Below are positions 41,187 to 51,395 of a stretch of 64,000 nucleotides of DNA, in pieces (the stretch's first letter is position 1; each line of letters begins with the position of its first letter). This stretch comes from Prado023 sp964418695 (GTDB lineage: Bacteria > Actinomycetota > Actinomycetes > S36-B12 > CAIYMF01), in the NCBI GenBank assembly GCA_964418695.1, contig CAYQMN010000005.1, positions 62,001-126,000 of the forward strand, written 5' to 3'. The translations under genes and the position numbers were made by a program. The notes below the pieces were generated by a model, which saw only the letters and a program-made list of their open reading frames with translations, did not search any database and was not told where the DNA came from.

Positions 41187-41506
41187 GAGGCCGGCGTCGC
41201 CCAGCGGGACTCCGGAAGCGGGGCCACGGCCGAGAACCTGGTCGCGGCCCGAGGCACGGCCATCATGTTCGCGACGGTGTCCCGCCAGGTGGCGTAGTGG
41301 TCTGTCTCCTTGTGCGCCAGGACGGCCGCCTCGTCGCGGTACACCTCCACGAGCACGACGTGGGCCGGATCGGCGAGGTCGGCGATGACGTCGAAGCGGA
41401 GCACCCCGGGCTCGTGCAGGGAGGCCGCCGAGTTGGCGCGGGTGGCCTCATAGAAGGCCTCGACCTGGCCGGGGACGACATGGACATCGACGTGGACGAT
41501 CAGCAT
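41183..41506 (-). CDS. Antibiotic biosynthesis monooxygenase (ABM) domain protein
   Basis: A 107-residue ferredoxin-like-fold protein of the ABM/YgiN type. The core is LIVHVDVHVVPGQVEAFYEATRAN, HEPGVLRFDVI, and VLVEVYRDEAAVLAHKET-HYATW, matching quinol monooxygenase-like proteins. The ATG at 41506 is the family start; the open frame continues upstream into the hrcA promoter region. The downstream alcohol dehydrogenase gene overlaps by GTGA, suggesting a two-gene operon in quinone or aldehyde metabolism (inference). Confidence 0.88.
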   Translation of the reverse strand: MLIVHVDVHVVPGQVEAFYEATRANSAASLHEPGVLRFDVIADLADPAHVVLVEVYRDEAAVLAHKETDHYATWRDTVANMMAVPRAATRFSAVAPLPESRWATPAS

Positions 41507-41615
41507 GGTCGAGATTCTGGCCTCCCCGACGGCGCCGGGCACGCCGAGCAGCGCGGCAGTCGACCCGATCCGCACCAGCGCCGACACCTGCCGGCAGGGG
41601 CTGCGGCGCCGTAGA

Positions 41616-41642
41616 ATGGCACTCACCTGTGCCGAGTGCCAA
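41616..41642 (+). promoter_or_regulatory. CIRCE operator upstream of hrcA
   Basis: ATGGCACTC, a 9-base spacer, and GAGTGCCAA match the CIRCE consensus (TTAGCACTC-N9-GAGTGCTAA) with only small changes. A TAGAAT -10 box at 41612-41617 overlaps the left end, so bound HrcA would block the start of transcription of its own operon. Confidence 0.9.
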
Positions 41643-41706
41643 CCGTGGCCGAGGGGCGGCAGCCAGCGCGAACGTGGGCGCGCATCGACGTGGGCGGGAG
41701 GCTCGC

Positions 41707-42720
41707 ATGCTGGACGAGCGCAAGCTGGCCGTGCTGCGCGCGATCGTCGAGGACTACGTGCGCACCCTGGAGCCGGTGGGGTCCAAGGCCCTGGTCGAGC
41801 GGCACGGGCTGGGCGTCTCGCCGGCCACGATCCGCAACGACATGGCGGTGCTGGAGGACGACGGGTTCATCGCCCAGCCGCACACCAGCGCGGGGCGCAT
41901 CCCGACCGACAAGGGCTATCGGCTGTTCGTCGACCGGCTCACCCAGGTCAAGCCGCTGAGTCCGGCCGAGCGCCGGGCCATCGAGGGGTTCCTCTCCGGG
42001 GCAGTCGACCTCGACGACGTCATGAGCCGCAGCGTGCGGCTGCTCGCCACGCTCACCAAGCAGGTGGCGCTGGTGCAGTACCCCTCGCTGGGCAGCTCGG
42101 CGGTCCGGCACGTCGAGCTGGTCGCGCTGACCGAGCACCGCCTCCTGCTGGTCCTGATCGCCGACACCGGCCGCATCGAGCAGCGCGTGATCGAGCTGCC
42201 GGCGGGGCTCTCGCAGGACGGGCTGGCCCGGCTGCGCGGGCGCCTCAACGAGACCCTGGGCGGGCGCGATTTCGGCTCGGTCGCCGACCTGGTCGCCGAC
42301 CTGCCGGCCGAGTTCGACGAGGGCGACCGGGGCAGCGTCTCGGTGGTCCTGGCCACCCTCATGCAGGCGGCGGTGGAGCGCCACGAGGAGCGGGTCGTGC
42401 TGGGCGGGACCGCCAATCTGACCCGCTTCCACGAGGGCCTGTCCCGGCTGCAGCCGGTGCTGGAGGCCCTGGAGGAGCAGATGGTGCTGCTGCGCCTGCT
42501 GGGCGAGTCGGCCGCCGACAGCATCTCGGTCACCATCGGGCATGAGAACCCGGTGGCCGGCATGAGCGCGACCTCCGTGGTCAGCGTGGGCTACGGGGTG
42601 CAGCGCGGCACCGTGGCCCGGATCGGGGTCGTCGGCCCGACCCACATGGACTACCCGAGCACGATGGCCTCGGTGCGGGCGGTCGCCCGCTACCTGGGTC
42701 GAATCCTGAGCAACGAATAG
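41707..42720 (+). CDS. hrcA: Heat-inducible transcription repressor HrcA
   Basis: A 337-residue repressor of chaperone genes that binds CIRCE. The winged-helix N-terminus has RKLAVLRAIVEDYVRTLEPVGSK and VSPATIRNDMAVLEDDGFI, then TSAGRIPTDKGYRLFVD. The regulatory domain includes VVSVGYGVQRGTVARIGVVGPTHMDYPS. The ATG at 41707 has a GGGAGG ribosome site and matches the family start. A CIRCE site 65 bases upstream indicates autoregulation. dnaJ follows after 7 bases. Confidence 0.97.
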   Translation: MLDERKLAVLRAIVEDYVRTLEPVGSKALVERHGLGVSPATIRNDMAVLEDDGFIAQPHTSAGRIPTDKGYRLFVDRLTQVKPLSPAERRAIEGFLSGAVDLDDVMSRSVRLLATLTKQVALVQYPSLGSSAVRHVELVALTEHRLLLVLIADTGRIEQRVIELPAGLSQDGLARLRGRLNETLGGRDFGSVADLVADLPAEFDEGDRGSVSVVLATLMQAAVERHEERVVLGGTANLTRFHEGLSRLQPVLEALEEQMVLLRLLGESAADSISVTIGHENPVAGMSATSVVSVGYGVQRGTVARIGVVGPTHMDYPSTMASVRAVARYLGRILSNE

Positions 42721-42727
42721 GACGGCT

Positions 42728-43879
42728 GTGGCCAACGACTACTACGCCACCCTCGGGGTGGCCCGCACCGCCAGCGCGGACGAGATCAAGCGCGCTTACC
42801 GGCGGCTGGCACGCGAGCTGCACCCGGACGTGAACCCGGACCCCGCGACCCAGGAGCGGTTCAAGGAGGTCACCGCCGCGTACGAGGTGCTCTCCGATCC
42901 GCAGAAGCGCCAGATGTTCGACCGCGGCGTGGACCCGCGCGGCCCGGCCGGTGGTGGCGGCAGTCCGTTCGGCCCGGGCGCCGGAGCGCAGTTCGGGTTC
43001 GGCGACATCATGGACGCGTTCTTCGGCGGGGCGTCCGGGGGGCGCACCCGGGGCCCGCGTCCGCGCGTCGGTCGCGGCCAGGACGCGCTGATCCGGGTCT
43101 CGATCGACCTCGCGGAGGCCGCGTTCGGGGCGATCAAGGAGGTGACGGTCGACACCGCGATCGTCTGCCCGACCTGCACCGGCACCGGCTGTGCGGCCGG
43201 GCACTCCCCGACGGAGTGCTCGATGTGCCACGGGCGCGGCGAGATCCAGTCGGTCCAGCGCTCGTTCCTCGGCCAGGTGATGACCGCGCGGCCGTGCCCG
43301 CAGTGCCAGGGCTACGGGACCGTGATCTCGCACCCGTGCCCGGAGTGCAACACCGAGGGCCGGGTCCGCACGCGGCGCACCCTCAAGGTGAAGATCCCCG
43401 CCGGCATCGACGACGGCACGCGCATCCAGCTCTCCGGCGAGGGCGAGGTCGGCCTGGGCGGGGGTCCGGCCGGAGACCTCTATGTCGAGGTGACCACGCG
43501 CACGCACCCGGTCTTCCACCGCGAGCACGACGACCTGCACTGCTCGCTGACCGTGCCCATGACCGCGGCGGCGCTGGGGACCGTGGTGAAGCTGGAGACG
43601 CTGGACGGCGCCGAGGAGATCCAGATCCCTCGTGGGACGCAGCCCGGCGAGCGGATCACCCTGCGCGCCCGCGGAATCCCGCATCTGCGCGGGACCGGCC
43701 GCGGCGACCTGCACATCCATGTCGAGGTGCGCACCCCGACCCGGATGGACTCCCGGCAGGAGGAGCTGCTGCGCGAGCTGGCCAGCCTGCGCGGCGAGGA
43801 GCAGGTCACCGGCTCGTTCCAGCGGCCCGAGAAGGAGGGGCTCTTCAGCCGGCTGCGCGAGGCCTTCACGCAGCGATGA
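42728..43879 (+). CDS. dnaJ: Chaperone DnaJ
   Basis: Hsp40 co-chaperone of DnaK; 383 residues. The J domain (1-70) has the HPD motif in ARELHPDVNP. A Gly-rich region (PAGGGGSPFGPGAG) and four zinc-binding repeats follow (CPTCTGTG, CSMCHGRG, CPQCQGYG, CPECNTEG), then two substrate-binding beta domains. GTG start. It belongs to the hrcA operon, the usual dnaJ2 arrangement of actinomycetes, so it is likely heat-induced through CIRCE. The stop overlaps the rsmE start (ATGA). Confidence 0.97.
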   Translation: MANDYYATLGVARTASADEIKRAYRRLARELHPDVNPDPATQERFKEVTAAYEVLSDPQKRQMFDRGVDPRGPAGGGGSPFGPGAGAQFGFGDIMDAFFGGASGGRTRGPRPRVGRGQDALIRVSIDLAEAAFGAIKEVTVDTAIVCPTCTGTGCAAGHSPTECSMCHGRGEIQSVQRSFLGQVMTARPCPQCQGYGTVISHPCPECNTEGRVRTRRTLKVKIPAGIDDGTRIQLSGEGEVGLGGGPAGDLYVEVTTRTHPVFHREHDDLHCSLTVPMTAAALGTVVKLETLDGAEEIQIPRGTQPGERITLRARGIPHLRGTGRGDLHIHVEVRTPTRMDSRQEELLRELASLRGEEQVTGSFQRPEKEGLFSRLREAFTQR

Positions 43880-44622
43880 GCGCGCCCGTCTTCGTGCTCG
43901 GCGAGTCCGGCGCGAACGCCCAGGCGGGCGACGTGGTGGAGCTGGCCGGAGCCGAGGGCCGGCACGCGGTCTCGGTGGCTCGGCTGACCCCCGGCGAGCC
44001 GCTGGACCTGGTGGACGGCCGCGGCCTGCTGCTGCGGGCTCGGGTGGCCTCGGTGCAGGGTCGTGACGTGGTGCGGGCCCGGATCGAGCAGCGCGTCGAC
44101 GTCCCGGCGCCCGATCCCGTCGTCGTGGTCGTGCAGGCGCTGCCGAAGGGCGAGCGGGGCACGGTCGCGGTCGAGACGCTCACCGAGGTCGGAGTGGACG
44201 TGATCGTGCCGTGGCAGGCGCAGCGCTGCGTCGCGCGCTGGTCGGGGGAGCGCGCGGCGAAGGGTCGGGCGCGCTGGGCGTCGGTCGCGTTCGCGGCGGG
44301 CAAGCAGTCGCGCCGAGCCTGGTTCCCGGTCGTCGCGGGGGTGGCGTCCACGCAGGAGATCGCCGCGCGCATCGCGGCCGCCGGTGCCGCGGTCGTCCTG
44401 CACGAGGAGGCGGATCGGCCGCTCGTCGACGTCTCGCTGCCCGCGCGCGGCGAGATCGTGCTGGTCGTGGGCCCCGAGGGCGGGATCGCCCCGGAGGAGC
44501 TGGCAGTCCTCACGGCAGCCGGCGCGGTGCCGGCGCGCCTGGGCCCGAGCGTGCTGCGAACCTCGACCGCGGGCACGGTGGCGGCCGGGATAGCTCTGGC
44601 GCAGACCCCCCGCTGGAAGTAG
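43876..44622 (+). CDS. rsmE: 16S rRNA (uracil-1498-N3)-methyltransferase
   Basis: SPOUT-type methyltransferase of 248 residues acting on U1498 of 16S rRNA. The PUA-like N-terminal domain (GAEGRHAVSVARLTPGE) is followed by the SPOUT domain with LPKGERGTVAVETLTEVGV, the SAM-knot VLVVGPEGGIAPEEL and LGPSVLRTSTAG. The start overlaps dnaJ by 4 bases, giving translational coupling at the end of the heat-shock operon. Confidence 0.95.
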   Translation: MSAPVFVLGESGANAQAGDVVELAGAEGRHAVSVARLTPGEPLDLVDGRGLLLRARVASVQGRDVVRARIEQRVDVPAPDPVVVVVQALPKGERGTVAVETLTEVGVDVIVPWQAQRCVARWSGERAAKGRARWASVAFAAGKQSRRAWFPVVAGVASTQEIAARIAAAGAAVVLHEEADRPLVDVSLPARGEIVLVVGPEGGIAPEELAVLTAAGAVPARLGPSVLRTSTAGTVAAGIALAQTPRWK

Positions 44623-44718
44623 CCACGGTCGATCGATCCAGCCCCGGCTACGCGGCACCGAAGTCCGGGGAGCAGGTCACGCGGGACTCCCACCGCCGCG
44701 CGTTCTCCGGGCGCCGGG

Positions 44719-45075
44719 TCAGCCGGGCGGCCACGTGTGGGCGCGGCCGCCCAGGAGGTGAGCGTGCAGGTGGTGGACCGTCTGGCCGCCGTCGTCGCCG
44801 GTGTTGAGCACGACCCGGTAGCCGTCGGTCAACCCCTCCGCGGTCGCGATCGCCGAAGCCCGGCCCAGCACGTCGGACACGATGGTCGGGTCCAGCGCGA
44901 TCGCCTCGCCGAGGTCAGCCACGTGAGTGGTCGGGATCACCAGGATGTGCGTGGGCGAGACCGGCGCGATGTCGCGGAAGGCGACCGTGGAGTCCGTGCG
45001 CTCCACGATGGTGGCCGGGATCTCGCCGGCCACGATCCGGCAGAACAGGCAGTCGGGGCTGGTTTCCTGCGTCAT
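44719..45075 (-). CDS. HIT family (histidine triad) protein
   Basis: A 118-residue nucleotide phosphoramidase/hydrolase of the HINT branch. It begins DCLFCRIVAGEIPATIVE with a zinc-type CxxC, continues SPTHILVIPTTHVADL, and ends with the catalytic HHLHAHLLGG. The ATG at 45075 fits the short family size; the frame stays open upstream. It converges on rsmE and is divergent from phoH. The position between rsmE and phoH matches other actinomycetes. Confidence 0.94.
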   Translation of the reverse strand: MTQETSPDCLFCRIVAGEIPATIVERTDSTVAFRDIAPVSPTHILVIPTTHVADLGEAIALDPTIVSDVLGRASAIATAEGLTDGYRVVLNTGDDGGQTVHHLHAHLLGGRAHTWPPG

Positions 45076-45195
45076 GGCGGCATCCTGCCAGCCCTCGTGC
45101 CGCGAGCTCGCGACCCGCTCGTCGCCGTCAGCCGGCGGCCCGCGAAGGCCGACGAGATGTCCGCACCCGGTCCTGCGCCCTACCCTTGTGCGGTC

Positions 45196-46229
<1,034 letters not shown>

Positions 46230-46230
<1 letters not shown>

Positions 46231-46694
46231 TGGCGCTCGTCGAGCTGGACGACCGATCCGGCTCCTCGGAAGCGCCCGACGCCGCGGCCCTCATGGAGCA
46301 GGCGCGGTTCCTCCTGGACCGGCTCGGCCTGCACCCGCAGACCGAGCTGGCCATCTCGCTGGTCGGCACCGCCGAGATCGCCGCGCTGCACGAGCGCTGG
46401 ATGGACCTGCCCGGCCCGACCGACGTCCTCAGCTTCCCGATGGACGAGCTGCGCGTCCCCGAGCCGGGCCAGACCGCGCAGCCCGGCGTCCTGGGCGACG
46501 TCGTGCTGTGCCCGGAGGTGGCCGCAGAGCAGGGCGCGGCCGCCGGGCACGGCACGCAAGCCGAGCTCGAGCTGCTGCTGACCCACGGGATCTTGCACCT
46601 GCTCGGTCACGACCATGCCGAGCCCGAGGAGCACGCGGTGATGTTCGCCCTGCAGGACGAGCTGCTGGTGGCGTGGCGGGGGCGGGCCGCCTGA
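46230..46694 (+). CDS. ybeY: rRNA maturation RNase YbeY
   Basis: A 154-residue metal-dependent endoribonuclease for 16S rRNA 3' maturation and ribosome quality control. The zinc-binding motif is THGILHLLGHDHAEPEEHAVMF, and the N-terminal half has the WMDLPGPTDVLSFPMD signature. The ATG shares its A with the phoH stop codon (TGATG), and its own stop overlaps the next gene in the same way. The four genes phoH-ybeY-CBS-era form a tightly coupled operon. Confidence 0.97.
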
Positions 46695-48016
46695 TGGAGG
46701 GCTCCGAGGCGTTCCTGGTCGTGGTGGCGATCCTGTGCGTGGTGGCCGCGTTCCTCCTGGTCGCGGCTGAGACCGCGATCGGGCGGGTGTCGCGCACCCG
46801 GGTCGAGGAGATGGTCCGCGAGAAGCCGGGCCGACCGACCGAGCGCCTGCGGATGATCGTCGAGGAGCGCGCCCGCTACGTGAACGTGGTGCTGTTCATG
46901 CACAGCGCCTTCGCGGTCGCCGCTACCGGCCTGGTGACATACCTGTTCGTCGAGTCCGGCTTCTGGGCCCCTGAGGTAGGGCTGATCGTGGGCCTGGTGG
47001 TGATGACCCTGGTGATGTTCGTCGCCTTGGGCGTCGCGCCGCGGACCTTGGGCCGCCAGCACGCCGACCGGATCGCGCTGCGCTCGGGCTGGTTCGCTCG
47101 CGGGGCCGCGGCCGTCCTCGGCCCGCTGGTCTGGCTGCTCATCCAGATCGGCAACGCGCTCACTCCCGGCAAGGGGTACCGGGAGGGTCCGTTCGCGACC
47201 CAGGCCGAGCTGCGCGAGCTGGTGGACATGGCCGAGGCCGACCAGGTGATCGACGACGAGGACGCCGCGATGCTGCACTCGGTGTTCGAGCTCGGCGACA
47301 CGATCGTGCGTGAGGTGATGGTCCCGCGCACCGAGATGGTGTGGATCGAGCGGCACAAGACGCTGCGCCAGGCGATCTCGCTGGCGCTGCTCTCCGGCTA
47401 CTCGCGCATCCCGGTCATCGGCGACGGCCCGGACGACGTGGTCGGCGTCTTCTACCTCAAGGACGTCGTGCGCCGGACCTTCGAGCACCGCGACGCCGAG
47501 ACCACCGAGCGGGTGGACTCGCGGATGCGCCAAGCCACGTTCGTGCCCGACTCCAAGCTGGTCGACGACCTGCTGCGCGAGCTGCAATCCGAGCGTGTGC
47601 ACCTGGCGATCGCGGTCGACGAGTACGGCGGCACCGCCGGCCTGGTCACCATCGAGGACGTCCTCGAGGAGATCGTCGGCGAGATCACCGACGAGTACGA
47701 CACCGACTACCTGCCGACCCGGCGGGTCGCCGGGGGGGCGCTGCGGCTGAGTGCGCGGATGCAGGTCGAGGACGCCGCCGAGGAGCTGGGGATCGAGATC
47801 GACGCCGACGAGGAGGGCGTGGACACGATCGCCGGCCTCATCGCCAAGCGGCTGGGCAAGGTCGCGCTGCCGGGCACCTCGGTCACCGAGCAGGGCTGGG
47901 TGCTCACCGCCGAGCAGGCCGCCGGCCGGCGCAACCGGGTCGCCACGATCCTGGCCACCCCGGTCGGACAGGCCGCCACCGAGCGGGCCGAGGCAGCCGC
48001 CGCGGGGGAGCAGTGA
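46694..48016 (+). CDS. Hemolysin/CorC-type transporter (CNNM, CBS pair, CorC_HlyC)
   Basis: A 440-residue membrane protein. The N-terminal CNNM domain has about four hydrophobic segments (FLVVVAILCVVAAFLLVAAETAIG and others). Paired CBS domains follow, beginning IVREVMVPRTEMVWI and including VHLAIAVDEYGGTAGLVTIEDVLEEIVGEI as a region. The C-terminal CorC_HlyC domain includes DEEGVDTIAGLIAKRLGKV. The family is linked to Mg2+/Co2+ export; the hemolysin name is historical. It overlaps ybeY and era (GTGA). Confidence 0.93.
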   Translation: MEGSEAFLVVVAILCVVAAFLLVAAETAIGRVSRTRVEEMVREKPGRPTERLRMIVEERARYVNVVLFMHSAFAVAATGLVTYLFVESGFWAPEVGLIVGLVVMTLVMFVALGVAPRTLGRQHADRIALRSGWFARGAAAVLGPLVWLLIQIGNALTPGKGYREGPFATQAELRELVDMAEADQVIDDEDAAMLHSVFELGDTIVREVMVPRTEMVWIERHKTLRQAISLALLSGYSRIPVIGDGPDDVVGVFYLKDVVRRTFEHRDAETTERVDSRMRQATFVPDSKLVDDLLRELQSERVHLAIAVDEYGGTAGLVTIEDVLEEIVGEITDEYDTDYLPTRRVAGGALRLSARMQVEDAAEELGIEIDADEEGVDTIAGLIAKRLGKVALPGTSVTEQGWVLTAEQAAGRRNRVATILATPVGQAATERAEAAAAGEQ

Positions 48017-48975
48017 CCGGGCCGGGCGGGCCGCGCGCGGGTGGCCCGGACGCCCACCGCAGCGGGTTCGTCGCGATCATCGGGCGCCCGAACACGGGCA
48101 AGTCCACGCTGACCAACGCGCTGGTCGGGCAGAAGGTCGCGATCACCTCCAGCAAGCCGCAGACCACGCGCCGGGTGATCCGCGGGATCATCCACCGCCC
48201 CGAGGCGCAGGTGATCCTGGTCGACACGCCGGGCATCCACCGCCCCCGCAACGTGCTGGGCGAGCGGCTGAACGCCCTGGTCGAGGAGCAGTGGGGCCAG
48301 GTGGACGCGATCGCGGTCTGCCTGCCCGCGGACGAGGCCACCGGACCGGGGGACCGGCGGATCGTGCGCCGGCTCGCCGGCGCGACGCGCGGCGGCCAGC
48401 GCACCCCGGTGATCGCGCTGGTCACCAAGATCGACCGGGTCGACCGCGCCGCCCTGGCCGTGCGCCTGCTGGAGGTGGCCGCGCTGGGCACCGAGTCCGG
48501 GGTCGAGTGGGCGGCCGTGGTCCCAGTCAGCGCCACCCGCGGCGAGCAGCTCGACGACGTCGTGGCCGAGCTGGTGGCCGCGCTGCCCGAGGGCCCCGAG
48601 CTGTATCCGGACGGCGAGCTGACCGACGAGCCCGAGGCGGTCATGGTCGCCGAGCTCATCCGCGAGGCCGCGCTGGAGGGAGTCAGCGACGAGCTGCCGC
48701 ACTCCATCGCGGTCGTGGTCGAGGAGATGATCCCGCGGGAGGACCGCCCGCCGGACCGCCCGCTGCTGGACATCCACGCCCACGTCTTCGTCGAGCGGCC
48801 CTCGCAGAAGGCGATCGTGATCGGGGCCAAGGGCGCCCGGCTGCGCGAGATCGGCACCACCTCGCGGGCGGCGATCGAGGCGATGCTGGGCACCCCGGTG
48901 TTCCTGGACCTGCACGTCAAGGTCGCCAAGGAGTGGCAGCGTGACCCCAAGCAGCTGCGCCGGCTGGGCTTCTGA
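48013..48975 (+). CDS. era: GTPase Era
   Basis: Ribosome-assembly GTPase of 320 residues binding 16S rRNA near its 3' end. Motifs are GRPNTGKSTL (G1, with Thr where Val is usual), SKPQTTRR (switch), DTPGIHRP (G3), TKID (G4) and SATRG (G5). The KH domain follows, with the IVIGAKGARLREIG loop. The GTG start overlaps the upstream stop by 4 bases. Adjacency with ybeY is functional, since both act on 16S rRNA maturation. Confidence 0.96.
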   Translation: MTGPGGPRAGGPDAHRSGFVAIIGRPNTGKSTLTNALVGQKVAITSSKPQTTRRVIRGIIHRPEAQVILVDTPGIHRPRNVLGERLNALVEEQWGQVDAIAVCLPADEATGPGDRRIVRRLAGATRGGQRTPVIALVTKIDRVDRAALAVRLLEVAALGTESGVEWAAVVPVSATRGEQLDDVVAELVAALPEGPELYPDGELTDEPEAVMVAELIREAALEGVSDELPHSIAVVVEEMIPREDRPPDRPLLDIHAHVFVERPSQKAIVIGAKGARLREIGTTSRAAIEAMLGTPVFLDLHVKVAKEWQRDPKQLRRLGF

Positions 48976-49056
48976 GGATCTGCGCGATTCGGACACAGAT
49001 GTCCGAAGCGTGCAGGTCGCGGGGCGTTCTGCGCAGGTCGGCCGGACAATGGGCCG

Positions 49057-49788
49057 GTGCCGACGTACCGAGACTCCGGAGTGGTCCTGCGCACCCATCC
49101 GCTGGGCGAGGCCGACCGGATCATCACCGTCCTGACCCGCTCGACCGGCCGGGTCCGCGCGGTCGGCCGGGGGGTGCGCCGGACCGGCTCGAAGTTCGGG
49201 GCCCGCCTGGAGCCGCTGAGCCTGGTGGACCTGCAGCTGCACGAGGGCCGCTCCCTGGACTCGATCACGCAGGCCGAGTCGCTGTTCGCGTTCGGTGCCG
49301 ACCTGGCCAGCGACTACCCGCGCTGGACCGCCGCCCAGGCGATCTGCGAGACCGCCGAGCGGCTCACGCCCGAGGAGCGCGAGCCCGCGCCCCAGCAGTT
49401 CCAGCTGCTGGTCGGGGCGCTGCGGGCGCTCTCCCAGCGCGAGCACGCGCCCGGGCTGATCCTCGACGCGTACCTGGTCCGCTCGCTCGCGGTGGCCGGC
49501 TGGGCCGCCTCGTTCGACGGCTGCGCCCGCTGTGGGGCGCCCGGCCCGCACCGGGCGTTCAGCCTGCCCGGCGGCGGTGCGCTGTGCCTGAGCTGCCGGG
49601 TGCCGGGTTCGGCCAGCCCGAACCCGGCCACGCTGCAGCTGTTGGGGGCTCTGCTCTCAGGCGACTGGGCGATCGCCGACGCCTCTGAGGAGCGCACCCG
49701 GCGTGAGGCGTCGGGGCTGGTGGCCGCGTACCTGCAGTGGCACCTGGAGCGCCAGCTCCGGTCCCTGCGCCTGGTCGAGCGCACCTGA
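49057..49788 (+). CDS. recO: DNA repair protein RecO
   Basis: A 243-residue RecF-pathway protein loading RecA. The N-terminal OB fold (YRDSGVVLRTHPLGEADRIITVLTRSTGRVRAVGRGVRR, a region) is typical. A C-terminal helical domain carries a zinc site CARCGAPG...LCLSCRVPG. The GTG at 49057 is 6 bases behind GACAAT (49045-49050) with no ribosome site, so leaderless. It lies after era as in many bacteria. Confidence 0.95.
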   Translation: MPTYRDSGVVLRTHPLGEADRIITVLTRSTGRVRAVGRGVRRTGSKFGARLEPLSLVDLQLHEGRSLDSITQAESLFAFGADLASDYPRWTAAQAICETAERLTPEEREPAPQQFQLLVGALRALSQREHAPGLILDAYLVRSLAVAGWAASFDGCARCGAPGPHRAFSLPGGGALCLSCRVPGSASPNPATLQLLGALLSGDWAIADASEERTRREASGLVAAYLQWHLERQLRSLRLVERT

Positions 49789-49864
49789 GAGAGGACTGTC
49801 TCGACAGGCGGGATGCGGGCAGCTGACGTGAGGTGGGGCCGGTGGCGGGGGGTCGGGTCCCGCT

Positions 49865-50434
49865 TCACCATCGCCGGTGGCGGTTGGCCGATCTGGCGCT
49901 GCGGAGTCGGTCCTGGGCGGCTTGGCGCTGCGCTGGGGTGGCGCCGATCTGGTCCAGGTGCCAGGACAGGGCGTGCTCGGCGTATCCGACCCGCGCCATC
50001 GGCCGAGCGGACGTGATGAGCGCCAGCGCCACGCCCGGGTCGTATCCGCGATCGAGCAGCACCGCGTAGCCCATCGACGGGCCGCGCGCCTGACCCAGCG
50101 CACAGTGCACGAAGAGCACATGCTCCGGATCGGCCAGCGCGTCGCGCGCGAACCCGACGCCGATGTCGAACCATCGGTCCGCGGTGCCGTCGGCCTCGTC
50201 GTCGGTGCCGACGTTCTTGTAGACCATCGCCGGGTCCAGCCGTGCGATCAGCGCCGCATCGGATGCCTCGTTGCGGCAGTCCAGGATGTGGGTGACCCCG
50301 TGGCTGCGCAGGTCGGCCAGTGCCCGGCCGGGGTCGCCGAGCCCGCTGCGCACCGAGGCGCCGACCAGGAGGAAGTCGGTGACGCGGTTCGCGTTGGCGA
50401 TCGCGGGCTGACGGTGCGTGGGCGGCGGAGGCAC
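49865..50434 (-). CDS. Dual-specificity-type protein phosphatase
   Basis: A 189-residue cysteine phosphatase. The P-loop is VHCALGQARGPSMG (Cys-x5-Arg), preceded by a general-acid candidate Asp in the DDEADGTADRWFD segment. The first part, ITDFLLVG-like (NRVTDFLLVGASVRSG), is how small DSP domains begin. The GTG at 50434 is chosen because the upstream extension overlaps the uppS promoter region; the N-terminus is not certain. The substrate is unknown. It is divergent from uppS. Confidence 0.85.
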   Translation of the reverse strand: MPPPPTHRQPAIANANRVTDFLLVGASVRSGLGDPGRALADLRSHGVTHILDCRNEASDAALIARLDPAMVYKNVGTDDEADGTADRWFDIGVGFARDALADPEHVLFVHCALGQARGPSMGYAVLLDRGYDPGVALALITSARPMARVGYAEHALSWHLDQIGATPAQRQAAQDRLRSARSANRHRRW

Positions 50435-50525
50435 AGCTCCGAATATCCCACCCCGCCGCGGCTCGTGCCCGGGCGTGCGGGTGCGGATGGTGCGTCGGGG
50501 CCGCCCGGGGCGCCAGGATGTGCCC

Positions 50526-51371
50526 ATGGCCGAGGGCACCAAGTGGTGGAAGCGCGCGCCCGAAGCGGCCCGCTACGCCACCCCGACCCCGCACCCCACC
50601 GGCGTGCGGCCCCCGCCGCTGCCGCGCGAGCTGGTGCCCCGGCACGTCGCCCTGGTGATGGACGGCAACGGCCGCTGGGCCAAGGACCGGGGGCTGCCGC
50701 GCACCGCCGGGCACGAGGCCGGGGAGCTCTCCCTGGTCGACTGCGTGCACGGCGCGCTGGAGCTGGGGGTCGACTACCTGTCGGCCTACGCCTTCTCCAC
50801 GGAGAACTGGAGGCGCTCGCCGGACGAGGTCCGCTTCCTCATGGGCTTCAACCGCGAGGTCATCCGCCGGCGCCGCGACGAGCTGCACGACCTGGGCGTG
50901 CGGGTGCGCTGGGTCGGGCGCCGGCCCAAGCTGTGGCGCAGCGTGATCGAGGAGCTGGAGGCCGCCGAGCGGCTGACAGCGCGCAACACCGCGATGACCC
51001 TGGCGATGTGCGTGAACTACGGCGGTCGCGCGGAGATCGCCGACGCCGCCGCCGCGCTCGCGCAGGACGTGGCCCTGGGACGAGTTCGGCCCGGCGACGT
51101 CGATGAGGACCTGCTGGCGCGCTACCTGGACGAGCCGGACATGCCCGACGTCGACCTGTTCGTGCGGTCCTCGGGGGAGCAGCGGACGTCGAACTTCCTG
51201 CTCTGGCAGAGCGCGTACGCCGAGTTCGTGTTCCTGGACACGCTGTGGCCGGACTTCGACCGCCGCCACCTGTGGCACGCCTGCCAGGTGTACGCGTCGC
51301 GGGACCGTCGCTACGGCGGGGCGATCCCGAACCCGGTGGCCACGCCGGAGGAGTCGCCGCCCCTCGGCTGA
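50526..51371 (+). CDS. uppS: Cis-prenyltransferase (isoprenyl/undecaprenyl diphosphate synthase type)
   Basis: A 281-residue cis-prenyl diphosphate synthase making the polyprenyl carrier lipid for cell-wall synthesis. The signature VMDGNGRWAKDRGLPRTAGH carries the catalytic Asp. AYAFSTENWRR and the C-terminal LFVRSSGEQRTSNFLLWQSAYAEF are also diagnostic. In actinomycetes the product may be decaprenyl or shorter. The ATG at 50526 lies 6 bases behind a CAGGAT box (50514-50519). recO-uppS linkage matches Streptomyces and mycobacteria. Confidence 0.95.
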   Translation: MAEGTKWWKRAPEAARYATPTPHPTGVRPPPLPRELVPRHVALVMDGNGRWAKDRGLPRTAGHEAGELSLVDCVHGALELGVDYLSAYAFSTENWRRSPDEVRFLMGFNREVIRRRRDELHDLGVRVRWVGRRPKLWRSVIEELEAAERLTARNTAMTLAMCVNYGGRAEIADAAAALAQDVALGRVRPGDVDEDLLARYLDEPDMPDVDLFVRSSGEQRTSNFLLWQSAYAEFVFLDTLWPDFDRRHLWHACQVYASRDRRYGGAIPNPVATPEESPPLG

Positions 51372-51395
51372 GCCCGACGCTCGGTTGCGAGCGCG

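Noticed and set aside
43072..43420. CRISPR-like or tandem repeats
   Set aside because: Repeated patterns here are the coding repeats of the DnaJ zinc fingers; no direct repeats with unique spacers occur anywhere in the window.
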